A stretch of 8,735 bases of DNA, taken from the NCBI GenBank assembly GCA_945906915.1, contig CAMDSI010000081.1, positions 1 through 8,735 on the forward strand, read 5' to 3'. Within the stretch, counting starts at the first letter, position 1, and every line of letters begins with the position of its first letter. The translations under genes and the position numbers were made by a program. The notes beneath the pieces are model-generated. The model saw only the letters and a program-made list of their open reading frames with translations. It ran no database searches and was not told the DNA's origin. Below are positions 1 through 7,221 of this stretch, one piece after another. Source of the stretch: Spirosoma fluviale. Lineage in GTDB: Bacteria > Bacteroidota > Bacteroidia > Cytophagales > Spirosomataceae.

Positions 1-993
1 GTTTCTCACGATCGTCACTTCTTGGATAATGTGTGTACGCACATCGCTGACCTTGATTTTAGCAAAATCCAATTATATGGTGGTACCTATACTTTCTGGT
101 ACGAATCATCTCAATTAGCTGCTCGTCAACGAACAGATCAAAACAAAAAGACGGATGAAAAACGGAAGGAATTAGAAGAATTTATCCGTCGATTCTCAGC
201 TAACGTAGCGAAGTCAAAACAAGCGACTTCACGCCAGAAAATGTTAGATAAATTGCAAGTGGACGATATTAAGCCATCGTCTCGTAAATATCCTTTCATT
301 AATTTTAAACCGGAGAGAGAGGCGGGTGATCAGTTATTAAGTGTGGATAAATTATCCGCTAAAACAGCTGATGGAGTTCCTTTATTTACTAATCTTTCCT
401 TCTCTATCAATAAAGGCGATAAAATAGCTTTATTAGCCAAGGAATCTTTAGCCATTACAGCTTTATTAGATATTCTAGCTGGAGAAAATACGAACTATAC
501 AGGTGAATTTAAATGGGGGGTTACTACTACTCAGACCTATTTGCCTAACGATAATGCGAAGTATTTTGAAGATGATTCCATGAATTTAGTGGATTGGTTA
601 CGTCAATATTCGGTGGAAAAGGATGAAAGTTTCATTCGTGGCTTCCTAGGACGTATGCTATTCTCTGGTGATGAGGCATTGAAAAAATGTACGGTAATCT
701 CAGGAGGGGAAAAACAACGTTGTATGTTCTCACGTATGATGTTATCGGGAGCGAATGTGTTACTTTTCGATGAGCCTACAAATCACTTGGATTTAGAATC
801 TATCACTGCGTTGAATAATGGCATGATCGAATTCCCAGGAACCATGTTGTTTACGTGTCATGATCACCAATTGACAGACACAGTGGCTAACAGAGTGATT
901 GAAATCGGTTCTAAGGGACAAATAGATAAATTAATGACCTACGATGAATTCATCACTGATCCAGCGGTAAAAGCACAACGCGCCGCACTATAA
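1..993 (+). CDS. ABC-F family ATPase (YbiT/YkpA-like), 3' part; 5' end outside window
   Basis: Soluble twin-ATPase of the ABC-F type, a family that acts on ribosomes rather than in membranes. The frame is open from base 1: the first codons read VSHDRHFLDNV, the H-loop that closes the first nucleotide-binding domain (NBD), so the TTG at 22 is not a true start. The 330 visible residues show the end of NBD1, a basic interdomain linker (about residues 35-90, with the FIRRFSANVAKSKQ stretch typical of YbiT/YkpA proteins), then NBD2. NBD2 has an intact signature SGGEKQR (residues 234-240), Walker B LLFDEPTNHLD with D257 and E258, and H-loop H287. Its Walker A position (about residues 145-155, LAKESLAITAL) lacks the glycines and the lysine. 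I recall similarly eroded NBD2 P-loops in Bacteroidota relatives, so this is probably a lineage trait, not damage. Family assignment is firm; the exact subfamily and cellular role (translation factor versus antibiotic protection) are not. Confidence 0.93.
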   Translation, partial: VSHDRHFLDNVCTHIADLDFSKIQLYGGTYTFWYESSQLAARQRTDQNKKTDEKRKELEEFIRRFSANVAKSKQATSRQKMLDKLQVDDIKPSSRKYPFINFKPEREAGDQLLSVDKLSAKTADGVPLFTNLSFSINKGDKIALLAKESLAITALLDILAGENTNYTGEFKWGVTTTQTYLPNDNAKYFEDDSMNLVDWLRQYSVEKDESFIRGFLGRMLFSGDEALKKCTVISGGEKQRCMFSRMMLSGANVLLFDEPTNHLDLESITALNNGMIEFPGTMLFTCHDHQLTDTVANRVIEIGSKGQIDKLMTYDEFITDPAVKAQRAAL

Positions 994-1004
994 AAAAGAA
1001 TAAT

Positions 1005-1037
1005 AAAAAAGGCCAGCATCTCTGCTGGCCTTTTTTT
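1005..1037. terminator. Bidirectional rho-independent terminator between convergent genes
   Basis: A perfect 8-bp stem (GGCCAGCA at 1011-1018, TGCTGGCC at 1023-1030) with a TCTC loop is flanked by six A on the left and seven T on the right. Read on the plus strand it ends the ABC-F transcript 11 nt after its stop; read on the minus strand the A run becomes the U tract and ends gapN, whose stop lies 17 nt away. The structure is seen directly; function in both directions is inferred from symmetry and from the convergent gene order. Confidence 0.92.
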
Positions 1038-1053
1038 ATTCAATCCATATCAA

Positions 1054-2676
1054 TTATAAGATAAATCGGGTCGATAAGAAGTTCGATTGTTGATTTTCTA
1101 CAATCGCATTGACGATATCTTTATTCGATTGTGTTGCTTTCGTGGCAACGACCGTACGAATCGAGAAGGAGCGCAAAGCGGCAGTGACGGATAAAGTTCC
1201 CTCTGCAGAGTCCTTACGTCCTGTGAAGGGGAATGAATCCGGTCCACGCTGACATTGTGCGTTAATATTCACTCGAGAAACTTGATTTACCGTCGCATCG
1301 ATTAATTCGGAGATTTGATTTACATCTGTTCCAAAAATAGCTACTTGCTGGCCATGGGATGACTCGTGGATATAATCAATGGGTTCATCTAAGCTTTCGA
1401 ATGGAACCACTGGAACCACTGGTCCAAATTGCTCTTCATGCCAAACCTTCATTTTGCTATTTACAGGGAATAACAAAGCAGGGAAGAAAATGGATTTGAA
1501 GTTCTCTCCACCATGTTCGTTCATCACTTTAGCTCCATGCAATTTCGCATCTTCAATTAATTCTGTTAAATAAGCTGGCTTATTAGGCTCTGGAAGCGGT
1601 GTGATTTGAACACCAGGTTCCCACATCATACCTAACTTCATGGCTTCTATTTTCTTCGCTAAACCTTCGTTGAACTTATCTGCTAAAGATTTGTGAACAA
1701 AAATGATCTTTATGGCAGTACAACGTTGTCCATTAAAGGAAAGAGACCCTAATAAACATTCATTAATGGCTGAATCTAAGTCTGCACTTTCAGTTACGAT
1801 GGCTGCATTCTTAGCATCCAAACCTAAAATGGCCCGTAAGCGGTTTACTTTCGGGTGCATCTTCTTTAATTTATCGGCTACTTTAGAAGAGCCAATTAAA
1901 GTTAATACATCGATTTTACCCGATTCCATTAATTGAGGGATGATCGAATTCCCACGACCATAAAGTGTGTTGATAACACCTGCAGGGAAGGAATCTTTAA
2001 ATGCCTCTAATAATGGGTAGTGTAATAACGTACCGTGTTTCGGTGGTTTAAATAATACGATATTGCCCATAATAAGGGCTGGAATAAGCGTCGTAAAGGT
2101 TTCATTCAGTGGATAATTGAATGGTCCCATACAAAGTACAACGCCCAAAGGGGAACGTCTTACCTGTCCGATGATTCCTTCTTCGATTAAGAAAGTAGAC
2201 GAAGTACGGTCAATATCTTTTAAAGCACCGATGGTATCATAGATGTATTGTACCGTACGGTCAAATTCCTTTTGAGAATCGCCTAAGGATTTACCAATTT
2301 CCCACATCAATAATTTCACGACCTCATCCCGCTTTTGAATCATTTTTTGAGTGAATTTCTCCACACATTCGATTCTTTGCGAAACAGTCATAGATGGCCA
2401 TTCGCCACGACCATTGGAATAGGCTTTTACACCAGCATATAAAACTTCCATCGCATCAGCCGCATCCGTGATAGGATAGGAGCCGATTCGTTTTTGTTCG
2501 AATCCTTTATCTGTTTTTATATAGATAGGCGACCAAACGTCTTGCGTTTTGCCTTTCCATTGACGCATCTCTCCATTGACTAAATATTCTTTTTGTTCGA
2601 TGGGTTGAGTTAAATCGTATTCTTTGGGGATTTGACCTGAGACAGGAAATAAATTCTGTAGATTGTTATCGGGCAT
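1054..2676 (-). CDS. gapN: NADP-dependent non-phosphorylating glyceraldehyde-3-phosphate dehydrogenase (GapN-type aldehyde dehydrogenase)
   Basis: Predicted to oxidise glyceraldehyde 3-phosphate directly to 3-phosphoglycerate while reducing NADP+, bypassing the ATP-yielding step of glycolysis and supplying NADPH in the cytoplasm. The 540 residues form one aldehyde dehydrogenase fold. Visible landmarks are GPFNYPLN (oxyanion asparagine N187), FKPPKHG with K210, LIGSSK (260-265) in the cofactor region, FNGQRCTA with catalytic C319, and EEQFGPV (414-420). QRCTA is typical of GapN rather than of general aldehyde dehydrogenases. The usual ELGG motif with the general-base glutamate reads LGLDAKN (284-290), so glycine 285 replaces the glutamate. 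The protein is longer than the roughly 475 residues of streptococcal GapN, mostly through an extended N-terminus. Start is ATG at 2676, preceded by an A-rich leader without Shine-Dalgarno. It lies 127 nt after the small protein gene and may have its own promoter. Family is secure; substrate is by family resemblance. Confidence 0.88.
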   Translation of the reverse strand: MPDNNLQNLFPVSGQIPKEYDLTQPIEQKEYLVNGEMRQWKGKTQDVWSPIYIKTDKGFEQKRIGSYPITDAADAMEVLYAGVKAYSNGRGEWPSMTVSQRIECVEKFTQKMIQKRDEVVKLLMWEIGKSLGDSQKEFDRTVQYIYDTIGALKDIDRTSSTFLIEEGIIGQVRRSPLGVVLCMGPFNYPLNETFTTLIPALIMGNIVLFKPPKHGTLLHYPLLEAFKDSFPAGVINTLYGRGNSIIPQLMESGKIDVLTLIGSSKVADKLKKMHPKVNRLRAILGLDAKNAAIVTESADLDSAINECLLGSLSFNGQRCTAIKIIFVHKSLADKFNEGLAKKIEAMKLGMMWEPGVQITPLPEPNKPAYLTELIEDAKLHGAKVMNEHGGENFKSIFFPALLFPVNSKMKVWHEEQFGPVVPVVPFESLDEPIDYIHESSHGQQVAIFGTDVNQISELIDATVNQVSRVNINAQCQRGPDSFPFTGRKDSAEGTLSVTAALRSFSIRTVVATKATQSNKDIVNAIVENQQSNFLSTRFIL

Positions 2677-2775
2677 TATCTTGCTTTTTATTTTTACAAA
2701 TTTCCGTAATATGTACCTTCTAACTAATTGATGGAATCAAATGTTTAAATAGTACCATGTTTTTCCGGTTATTTA

Positions 2776-2783
2776 CAAATATA
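2776..2783 (-). promoter_or_regulatory. Possible -7 element upstream of gapN
   Basis: On the minus strand the sequence is TATATTTG, an exact match to the Bacteroidota -7 consensus TAnnTTTG, about 100 nt before the gapN start. The nearest upstream TTG (2798-2800) is only 14 nt away, shorter than the usual 17-23, so the match is imperfect. A second, weaker candidate (GAAATTTG, 2697-2704 read on the minus strand) would give a short leader but has no well-spaced TTG. Read-through from the upstream operon is the alternative. Confidence 0.3.
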
Positions 2784-2803
2784 AAGGCGATGATTGACAA
2801 AAA

Positions 2804-2986
2804 TTACTCCTTTTTTAGCGGATATTTTCTACGTATTTTATTGATAATGAACTTGTTTTGTTCTGTAAAACTGGCTGGATGTTGGAGCAAAAATGCGTTT
2901 TCCCAACTTTGAAACAAAGCTAGTTCACCTGCTGAAAAGCTAGCGGAACAGATATTTTTCTGAATCAAGTATTCGCTAAATTCCAT
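2804..2986 (-). CDS. Small conserved-looking protein of unknown function (60 aa), coupled to the MFS gene
   Basis: Function unknown. The start codon ATG (2984-2986) lies inside the last codons of the MFS gene, whose TAG stop is at 2976-2978, an 11-nt overlap that suggests translational coupling. The protein begins MEFSEYLIQKNIC and ends with a basic tail (KIRRKYPLKKE). The middle has FQSWENAFLLQHPASFTEQ followed by KFIINKIRRKYP. It has no signal peptide, no hydrophobic segment long enough to cross a membrane and no metal-binding cluster, so a small soluble, probably helical protein is likely. I recall short Bacteroidota proteins with a similar pattern (EYL..KKI, W...F...HP.SFT.QK.F.IN.IRR.YP), which supports a real gene, but I cannot name a domain. 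No hairpin terminator is visible after the stop. Confidence 0.72.
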   Translation of the reverse strand: MEFSEYLIQKNICSASFSAGELALFQSWENAFLLQHPASFTEQNKFIINKIRRKYPLKKE

Positions 2987-4157
2987 ATGTCCAATTTCTT
3001 TTTTGTTTCAATAATAATAAAAAAGCTAATAGGGCCAATAAGGCGGCAATTAAAAAAGGAATAGGTATCTGACTCGCCACACCTTGGTAAACGGCTCCCG
3101 AGATATAGGCGCCTAAACCGATTCCCGCTTCTAAAGCAATGTACATGGTGGCCATCGCCCGTCCCATGTGATTCTTATCGCCTAAATCATTCGTCCAAGC
3201 AGCAAGCGTCGGTGTATTAAAGCCCCACGCAATGCCATAGAGGATAGCCGATGCAATAAATAGATAAGAATTAATGGTGAAAACTAGTAAAAACATCGAT
3301 ACACTTAGCATAAAGCAGCCAAAAATTAAAACAGGAATACGACCATATTTATCTGATGCTTTGGAAAATAAGAGGCGTATTAGGATGGACGAAATCGTAT
3401 AAATCGTAAAATATAATCCTTTATTATTCCAGCCGATAATTTTGGAGGTATCAGGAATGAGGGTAATCATGGCGCCTGCAGAAAATGAAACGAATAACAT
3501 AATCCAAAAAACTGGAACAATTTTAGGCTCAAAAACATCTTTCCATCCTATTCTAAACAAAGAAAGGCTGAGTCGTGATTTCATCGCCTTTGGCAATGTT
3601 TCCTTCATTCTACTTAGTATGATAATGGAGGCCAAAGCAAAAACAGACGAGATATAGAACATTTGGTCTATGCCATATTCAGCAGCTAAGAAACTGCCAA
3701 TTGCTGGCCCAATGGACATTCCCGTGGCTGTAAATATGCCTAATCCACCTTGTGCTTCCCCTCTGCGATCCTCTGGAATGACATCTGCAACGTAGGCAGC
3801 TGTAGCCGTTGGTTTTGTACCTGTGGACATACCATGAATGAAGCGCAGGAATAAAAATCCTTGTACCGTATGCATTAATGGATATAACCCGCCACAAATA
3901 AAGCAAACAAGAGAACCGAAAGCCATGATAGGTATTCGGCCAACGTGATCGGTTAATTTTCCGGAGAATGGACGTGAAAATCCGGCTGCTAGCGTAAAAA
4001 GAGCAATTGTATATCCGATATATTCTTTTCCCCCTAAACTGGCTAAATAATCAGGCAATTCGGGTATAATCATCGAAAAGCTAGCCGAAAATAAAAAGTT
4101 ACTTAGACAAAGTAAAAAGAAAGGCAGGGTATAAAGTGACGGTTTGGCTGTTGTCAT
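2976..4157 (-). CDS. Major facilitator superfamily transporter, drug:H+ antiporter (DHA1)-like
   Basis: Inner-membrane secondary transporter, predicted to export a small molecule in exchange for protons. The 393 residues give about 12 hydrophobic segments in two six-helix halves, separated by a polar central loop (about residues 182-210). Motif A between TM2 and TM3 reads GKLTDHVGRIP (66-76) and is echoed in the second half by SKASDKYGRIP (265-275). TM4 carries RFIHGMSTG (105-113), matching motif B with its arginine. TM5 has GMSIGPAIG (146-154), the antiporter motif C, which favours efflux over uptake. The ATG at 4157 directly follows the TAA of the RND gene with no gap, and a GAGGAGG sequence sits 8 nt before it. 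The substrate cannot be told from sequence. Multidrug efflux, sugar efflux or metabolite export are all possible. The gene is complete. Confidence 0.9.
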   Translation of the reverse strand: MTTAKPSLYTLPFFLLCLSNFLFSASFSMIIPELPDYLASLGGKEYIGYTIALFTLAAGFSRPFSGKLTDHVGRIPIMAFGSLVCFICGGLYPLMHTVQGFLFLRFIHGMSTGTKPTATAAYVADVIPEDRRGEAQGGLGIFTATGMSIGPAIGSFLAAEYGIDQMFYISSVFALASIIILSRMKETLPKAMKSRLSLSLFRIGWKDVFEPKIVPVFWIMLFVSFSAGAMITLIPDTSKIIGWNNKGLYFTIYTISSILIRLLFSKASDKYGRIPVLIFGCFMLSVSMFLLVFTINSYLFIASAILYGIAWGFNTPTLAAWTNDLGDKNHMGRAMATMYIALEAGIGLGAYISGAVYQGVASQIPIPFLIAALLALLAFLLLLKQKRNWTYGI

Positions 4158-6533
4158 TTATAAATCCTCCTCTAAAATAGTGGATACGTCTTTTTTATTT
4201 AATCCTAATAAGAAAGCGGGTAGTAAAATCAAATTACAAATCATGGCCATTAACAGCGTGACCGAGACCAAAATGCCTAAAGCCTGTGTCCCTTTGAAGG
4301 TGGATGCGGTAAAGATAAAGAAGCCAAAAAATAGAATCATCGCCGTATAGAACATGGATACGCCCGTTTTCAAAATGGTGGTTTGGACGGCTTTCTGTAT
4401 GTTTTGGTTGTTCTTAGCCCATTCTTCTTTGTAACGGGTGAGGAAATAAATCGTTCCATCACTAGAAATGCCGAAGGCAATGGAGAAAATCAAGATAGTA
4501 CTGGGCTTGAGTGCAATTCCAAAATATCCCATTAAACCCGCCGTGATAATCAAGGGAATTAAACTGGGTAGGGTAGAGATTAATACCATTTTCCAAGATC
4601 TAAAAAGTAGCGCCATCAAAATACAAATTAGGATGATGGCTGTAATCGTACTTTCGATAAGATTGACCTGCAAATACTCTGTTTGGAACGCATAAATGAC
4701 TGAATTACCAGTAACATCGGCTTGGTATCCTTTTTTATCACCTTTGGCTAATAATTCCCCTGTTTCGATATCAGTTCGAAAGATGCTGTCAATTTTAGGT
4801 TGTATTTCGTCAAATAAGACTCTGGTGCGCACAGTTCCTGCATCTTGCATTTGGAAACTAATTCGAGTGAATCGATTGTCTTTATCGATGAAGCCGGAGA
4901 ATAAATTATTTTTATTGCCATTCAAGCTAGACTGAAAGTCCTTTAATTTAGCTAATTCATCGATTCCAGGTAAGGTAAAGTATTTAGGATCTCCACCGCG
5001 GTAGACTTGGTATAGGTATTTTGTCGCTGTTAAAATGGAAAGACCTTGCGTGAATTCCGGGTATTTTGCGAGTAATTTTTCGGTTCGTTTGATTTTAGCC
5101 AAAAGTTCCGGTGTCAGCGCTCTACCCTTTTCAAATGCATCAATATTAATCTCAAATGGCATCACCCCTTTGAATCGACTCTCCACAAATTTCAAATCGG
5201 AATAAATGGCATTATCACGAGGTAAATCATCTACTATATAACCTACGGCTTGAATTTTGGTCAAACCATAAACTGAAACCACTAATATGATAGAGATAAA
5301 ACCATAAATGAATTTCCGGTGGTGCAATACCCACACGTCCACTCTATTTAAGAATTTGTTCACTCGAACAGATTCAAAATGGGCTAAGTCTTTCTTCTGA
5401 GGAGGGGCTAAAAAGCTAAAAAAGATAGGAATAAGTACCAGCGAAATGAAGAAGGTAATCATCACATTCAGCGCCGCAACAATTCCGAATTCAACCAGAA
5501 GCGCTGAACCAGTAAAGGCAAAAACTCCGAAACCAATGGAAGTTGTTAGGTTGGCTAAAAACAACGTTCGGCCTACCTTAGAAGCACTTTCAATTAACGA
5601 TTCCTCTTTTGTTTTACCCGACAAATACGTCTCGTGGTATTTATTCAATAAGAAAATAACATTAGGTACCCCTATAACAACGATAAGCGGAGGGATTAAT
5701 CCAGATAGCAAAGTGATTTTAAATCCAAAGAACACAATAGTAGCCAGTGAGGCAATAATCCCTACCAGTACAACGATGTTTGCAAAGAAAACGACTTGAA
5801 ACGAGCGGAAAAAGAACAACAAAATCAAGGAGGTAACTAAAATAGCTAAGCCTAAAAACAAACCTAATTCCTTGGTTACCTGGGAGGTATATTCAGTTCT
5901 AATGAATGGCATTCCGGTCATATGAACCGTATGCTTCATTTTGGCTTGGTATTGTTCCCCTAAAATTTTGATATTTTTGACTAAAGTGATTCTCCCTTTA
6001 TCATTGATCACTTTTTGGTCTAAGGTGATTAAAAGGAGGTGCGTCTTTAAATCTTCTGTATATAAGAAGTTTTTATAAATGGGTAAATCATTCAATCGGG
6101 CCTTAAATTGACCTAGATTTTCTGGAGTAAGTGCTAAAGAAGAATCTAGTAAATTCCTTGTCTTGAATTTTTTCTCCGTCGAATCGATATATAATTCGGG
6201 TAAAGTAGAAAGCGATAAGACATTCTTAATCCCTGGCTGCTTTTTAACGGCAGTAGTTAAATCGCGCCAAGCTTTGAACTCTTCGGGGCTGAATAGTTGC
6301 TCATTTTCGACCGCAATGACCATCACGGCCCCATCTTCACCGTATTTCTTTTTGAATCCTTCGTAAAGTTGAAAGCGCTCGTCTGATTTGGGAAGAATTT
6401 TGGCTAATTCATAACTAAGTTGGATTTGGCTGGCTTTGTAACCCAAACCAATGGTTAGCAATAGGATAAATCCTAATAAGGGAAATTTAAACTGAAGGAT
6501 ACTTCTTGCAATCCAATTCCAAGCGTTTTTCAT
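4158..6533 (-). CDS. RND/MMPL-family exporter (COG1033-like)
   Basis: Large inner-membrane exporter of the RND superfamily, MMPL branch, whose members move lipids or other hydrophobic molecules using the proton gradient. The 791 residues show the classic duplicated layout: TM1 (about 16-36), a periplasmic domain (about 40-220), TM2-6 (about 222-377), TM7 (407-425), a second periplasmic domain (about 430-622) and TM8-12 (626-777). TM4 reads GLIPPLIVVIGVPNVIFLLNKYH (278-300), the conserved position where many RND pumps have an aspartate, here PN. The equivalent TM10 segment FGISSDGTIYFLTRY (687-701) keeps D692. No membrane-fusion protein or outer-membrane channel gene is adjacent, in line with MMPL proteins and unlike tripartite drug pumps. 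ATG at 6533 follows the ispD stop by 2 nt; its own stop abuts the MFS start. The specific cargo is unknown. Confidence 0.9.
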   Translation of the reverse strand: MKNAWNWIARSILQFKFPLLGFILLLTIGLGYKASQIQLSYELAKILPKSDERFQLYEGFKKKYGEDGAVMVIAVENEQLFSPEEFKAWRDLTTAVKKQPGIKNVLSLSTLPELYIDSTEKKFKTRNLLDSSLALTPENLGQFKARLNDLPIYKNFLYTEDLKTHLLLITLDQKVINDKGRITLVKNIKILGEQYQAKMKHTVHMTGMPFIRTEYTSQVTKELGLFLGLAILVTSLILLFFFRSFQVVFFANIVVLVGIIASLATIVFFGFKITLLSGLIPPLIVVIGVPNVIFLLNKYHETYLSGKTKEESLIESASKVGRTLFLANLTTSIGFGVFAFTGSALLVEFGIVAALNVMITFFISLVLIPIFFSFLAPPQKKDLAHFESVRVNKFLNRVDVWVLHHRKFIYGFISIILVVSVYGLTKIQAVGYIVDDLPRDNAIYSDLKFVESRFKGVMPFEINIDAFEKGRALTPELLAKIKRTEKLLAKYPEFTQGLSILTATKYLYQVYRGGDPKYFTLPGIDELAKLKDFQSSLNGNKNNLFSGFIDKDNRFTRISFQMQDAGTVRTRVLFDEIQPKIDSIFRTDIETGELLAKGDKKGYQADVTGNSVIYAFQTEYLQVNLIESTITAIILICILMALLFRSWKMVLISTLPSLIPLIITAGLMGYFGIALKPSTILIFSIAFGISSDGTIYFLTRYKEEWAKNNQNIQKAVQTTILKTGVSMFYTAMILFFGFFIFTASTFKGTQALGILVSVTLLMAMICNLILLPAFLLGLNKKDVSTILEEDL
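4166..4172 (-). promoter_or_regulatory. Shine-Dalgarno-like site for the MFS gene
   Basis: GAGGAGG read on the minus strand, 8 nt before the MFS ATG and within the last codons of the RND gene (those encoding the terminal EEDL). Other genes here have no such site. It may allow re-initiation at the abutting TAA-ATG junction, although the same bases are also demanded by the acidic C-terminus they encode. Confidence 0.5.
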
Positions 6534-6535
6534 AC

Positions 6536-7201
6536 TTATTTCATTAAGATCTCAGCTAATAGTAAATCCTCCGGTGTGGTGATTTTGATATTTTTATAAG
6601 ATCCTTCTACTAGGTTTATTGTTACTCCAATGGATTCTACCACCCGGGCATCATCTGTAAATTCCTCCGCATATTCTTGTTTAAAAGCCTCTTTTAAATC
6701 TTTTAAAGTGAATATTTGTGGTGTTTGTATTAATCGAATTGACTCCCTATTTAGGTGCTCGGACCCGATATTGTCAGCAGATAACATGCGAACCGAATCT
6801 TTAGACGCAACGGCTAAAACAGCATTACCTTTTTCCTCTGCCGAACGAAATCCTTTCGTAATTAATTCCGGATCGATTAATGGCCTAACACCATCGTGAA
6901 TGGCAACTAATCCATCCTCATTAATCGTTTGAATCGCATTTTGACTACTGTGGAATCTAGAATTCCCCCCTTCGACTAAACGGTGGGCAATAATGGGTAA
7001 TTCGCTTATCAACGAATTCCAATAGTCAAATTGATCTCTAGGTAAGACGAGGATAATTTCCGTATGCGGATCTGCTTGATAAAAAGCGGAAATCGTGTGA
7101 TATAATACGGGTTTGCCCTGCAAAAGCAAAAATTGTTTAGGGACCGCACTCAGCATACGCTGGCCGGAGCCCCCTGCGACAATAATGGCAAATTTTTTCA
7201 A
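6536..7201 (-). CDS. ispD: 2-C-methyl-D-erythritol 4-phosphate cytidylyltransferase (IspD)
   Basis: Third enzyme of the MEP isoprenoid pathway: joins MEP and CTP to give CDP-methylerythritol and pyrophosphate in the cytoplasm. The 221 residues match the family in length. Visible motifs are the nucleotide loop VAGGSGQRM (8-16) with R15, PKQF with K22 (equivalent to the E. coli catalytic Arg/Lys pair), EGGNSRFHS (77-85), HDGVRP (102-107), R152 ahead of QTPQIF (159-164), TDDARVVE (182-189) and NIKITTPEDL (204-213) with K206. The start is a TTG (7199-7201): no ATG or GTG lies in frame between it and the queA stop, and the next ATG (M16) would delete the nucleotide loop. It starts 20 nt after queA and ends 2 nt before the RND gene. 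It implies that the organism uses the MEP rather than the mevalonate route. Confidence 0.96.
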   Translation of the reverse strand: MKKFAIIVAGGSGQRMLSAVPKQFLLLQGKPVLYHTISAFYQADPHTEIILVLPRDQFDYWNSLISELPIIAHRLVEGGNSRFHSSQNAIQTINEDGLVAIHDGVRPLIDPELITKGFRSAEEKGNAVLAVASKDSVRMLSADNIGSEHLNRESIRLIQTPQIFTLKDLKEAFKQEYAEEFTDDARVVESIGVTINLVEGSYKNIKITTPEDLLLAEILMK

Positions 7202-7221
7202 AGCAAACCCGATTAATTCTA

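Noticed and set aside
22..24. TTG as the start of the ABC-F gene
   Set aside because: The frame is open to base 1 and the upstream codons encode the conserved NBD1 H-loop (VSHDRHFL), so the gene simply runs off the left edge.
1703..1936. Plus-strand open frames opposite gapN (also at 1379-1573)
   Set aside because: Antisense to the catalytic core of gapN; no independent start signal or recognisable product.
2714..2758. Two GGTAC copies and a short ATGG/CCAT pairing in the gapN upstream region
   Set aside because: Five-base repeats and a four-base stem are expected by chance in an AT-rich spacer; no convincing operator, riboswitch or terminator is formed.
3679..3906. 75-codon minus-strand open frame inside the MFS gene
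   Set aside because: It is an alternative frame of the MFS coding sequence; the composition (rich in Arg, His, Ser, Trp, Cys) is that of an out-of-frame translation.
5446..5799. 117-codon plus-strand open frame opposite the RND gene
   Set aside because: It lies wholly antisense to conserved transmembrane coding sequence, and its product is low in recognisable motifs; it is a shadow of the real gene.
6630..6899. 89-codon plus-strand open frame opposite ispD
   Set aside because: Fully antisense to a well-conserved enzyme, with no motif of its own.
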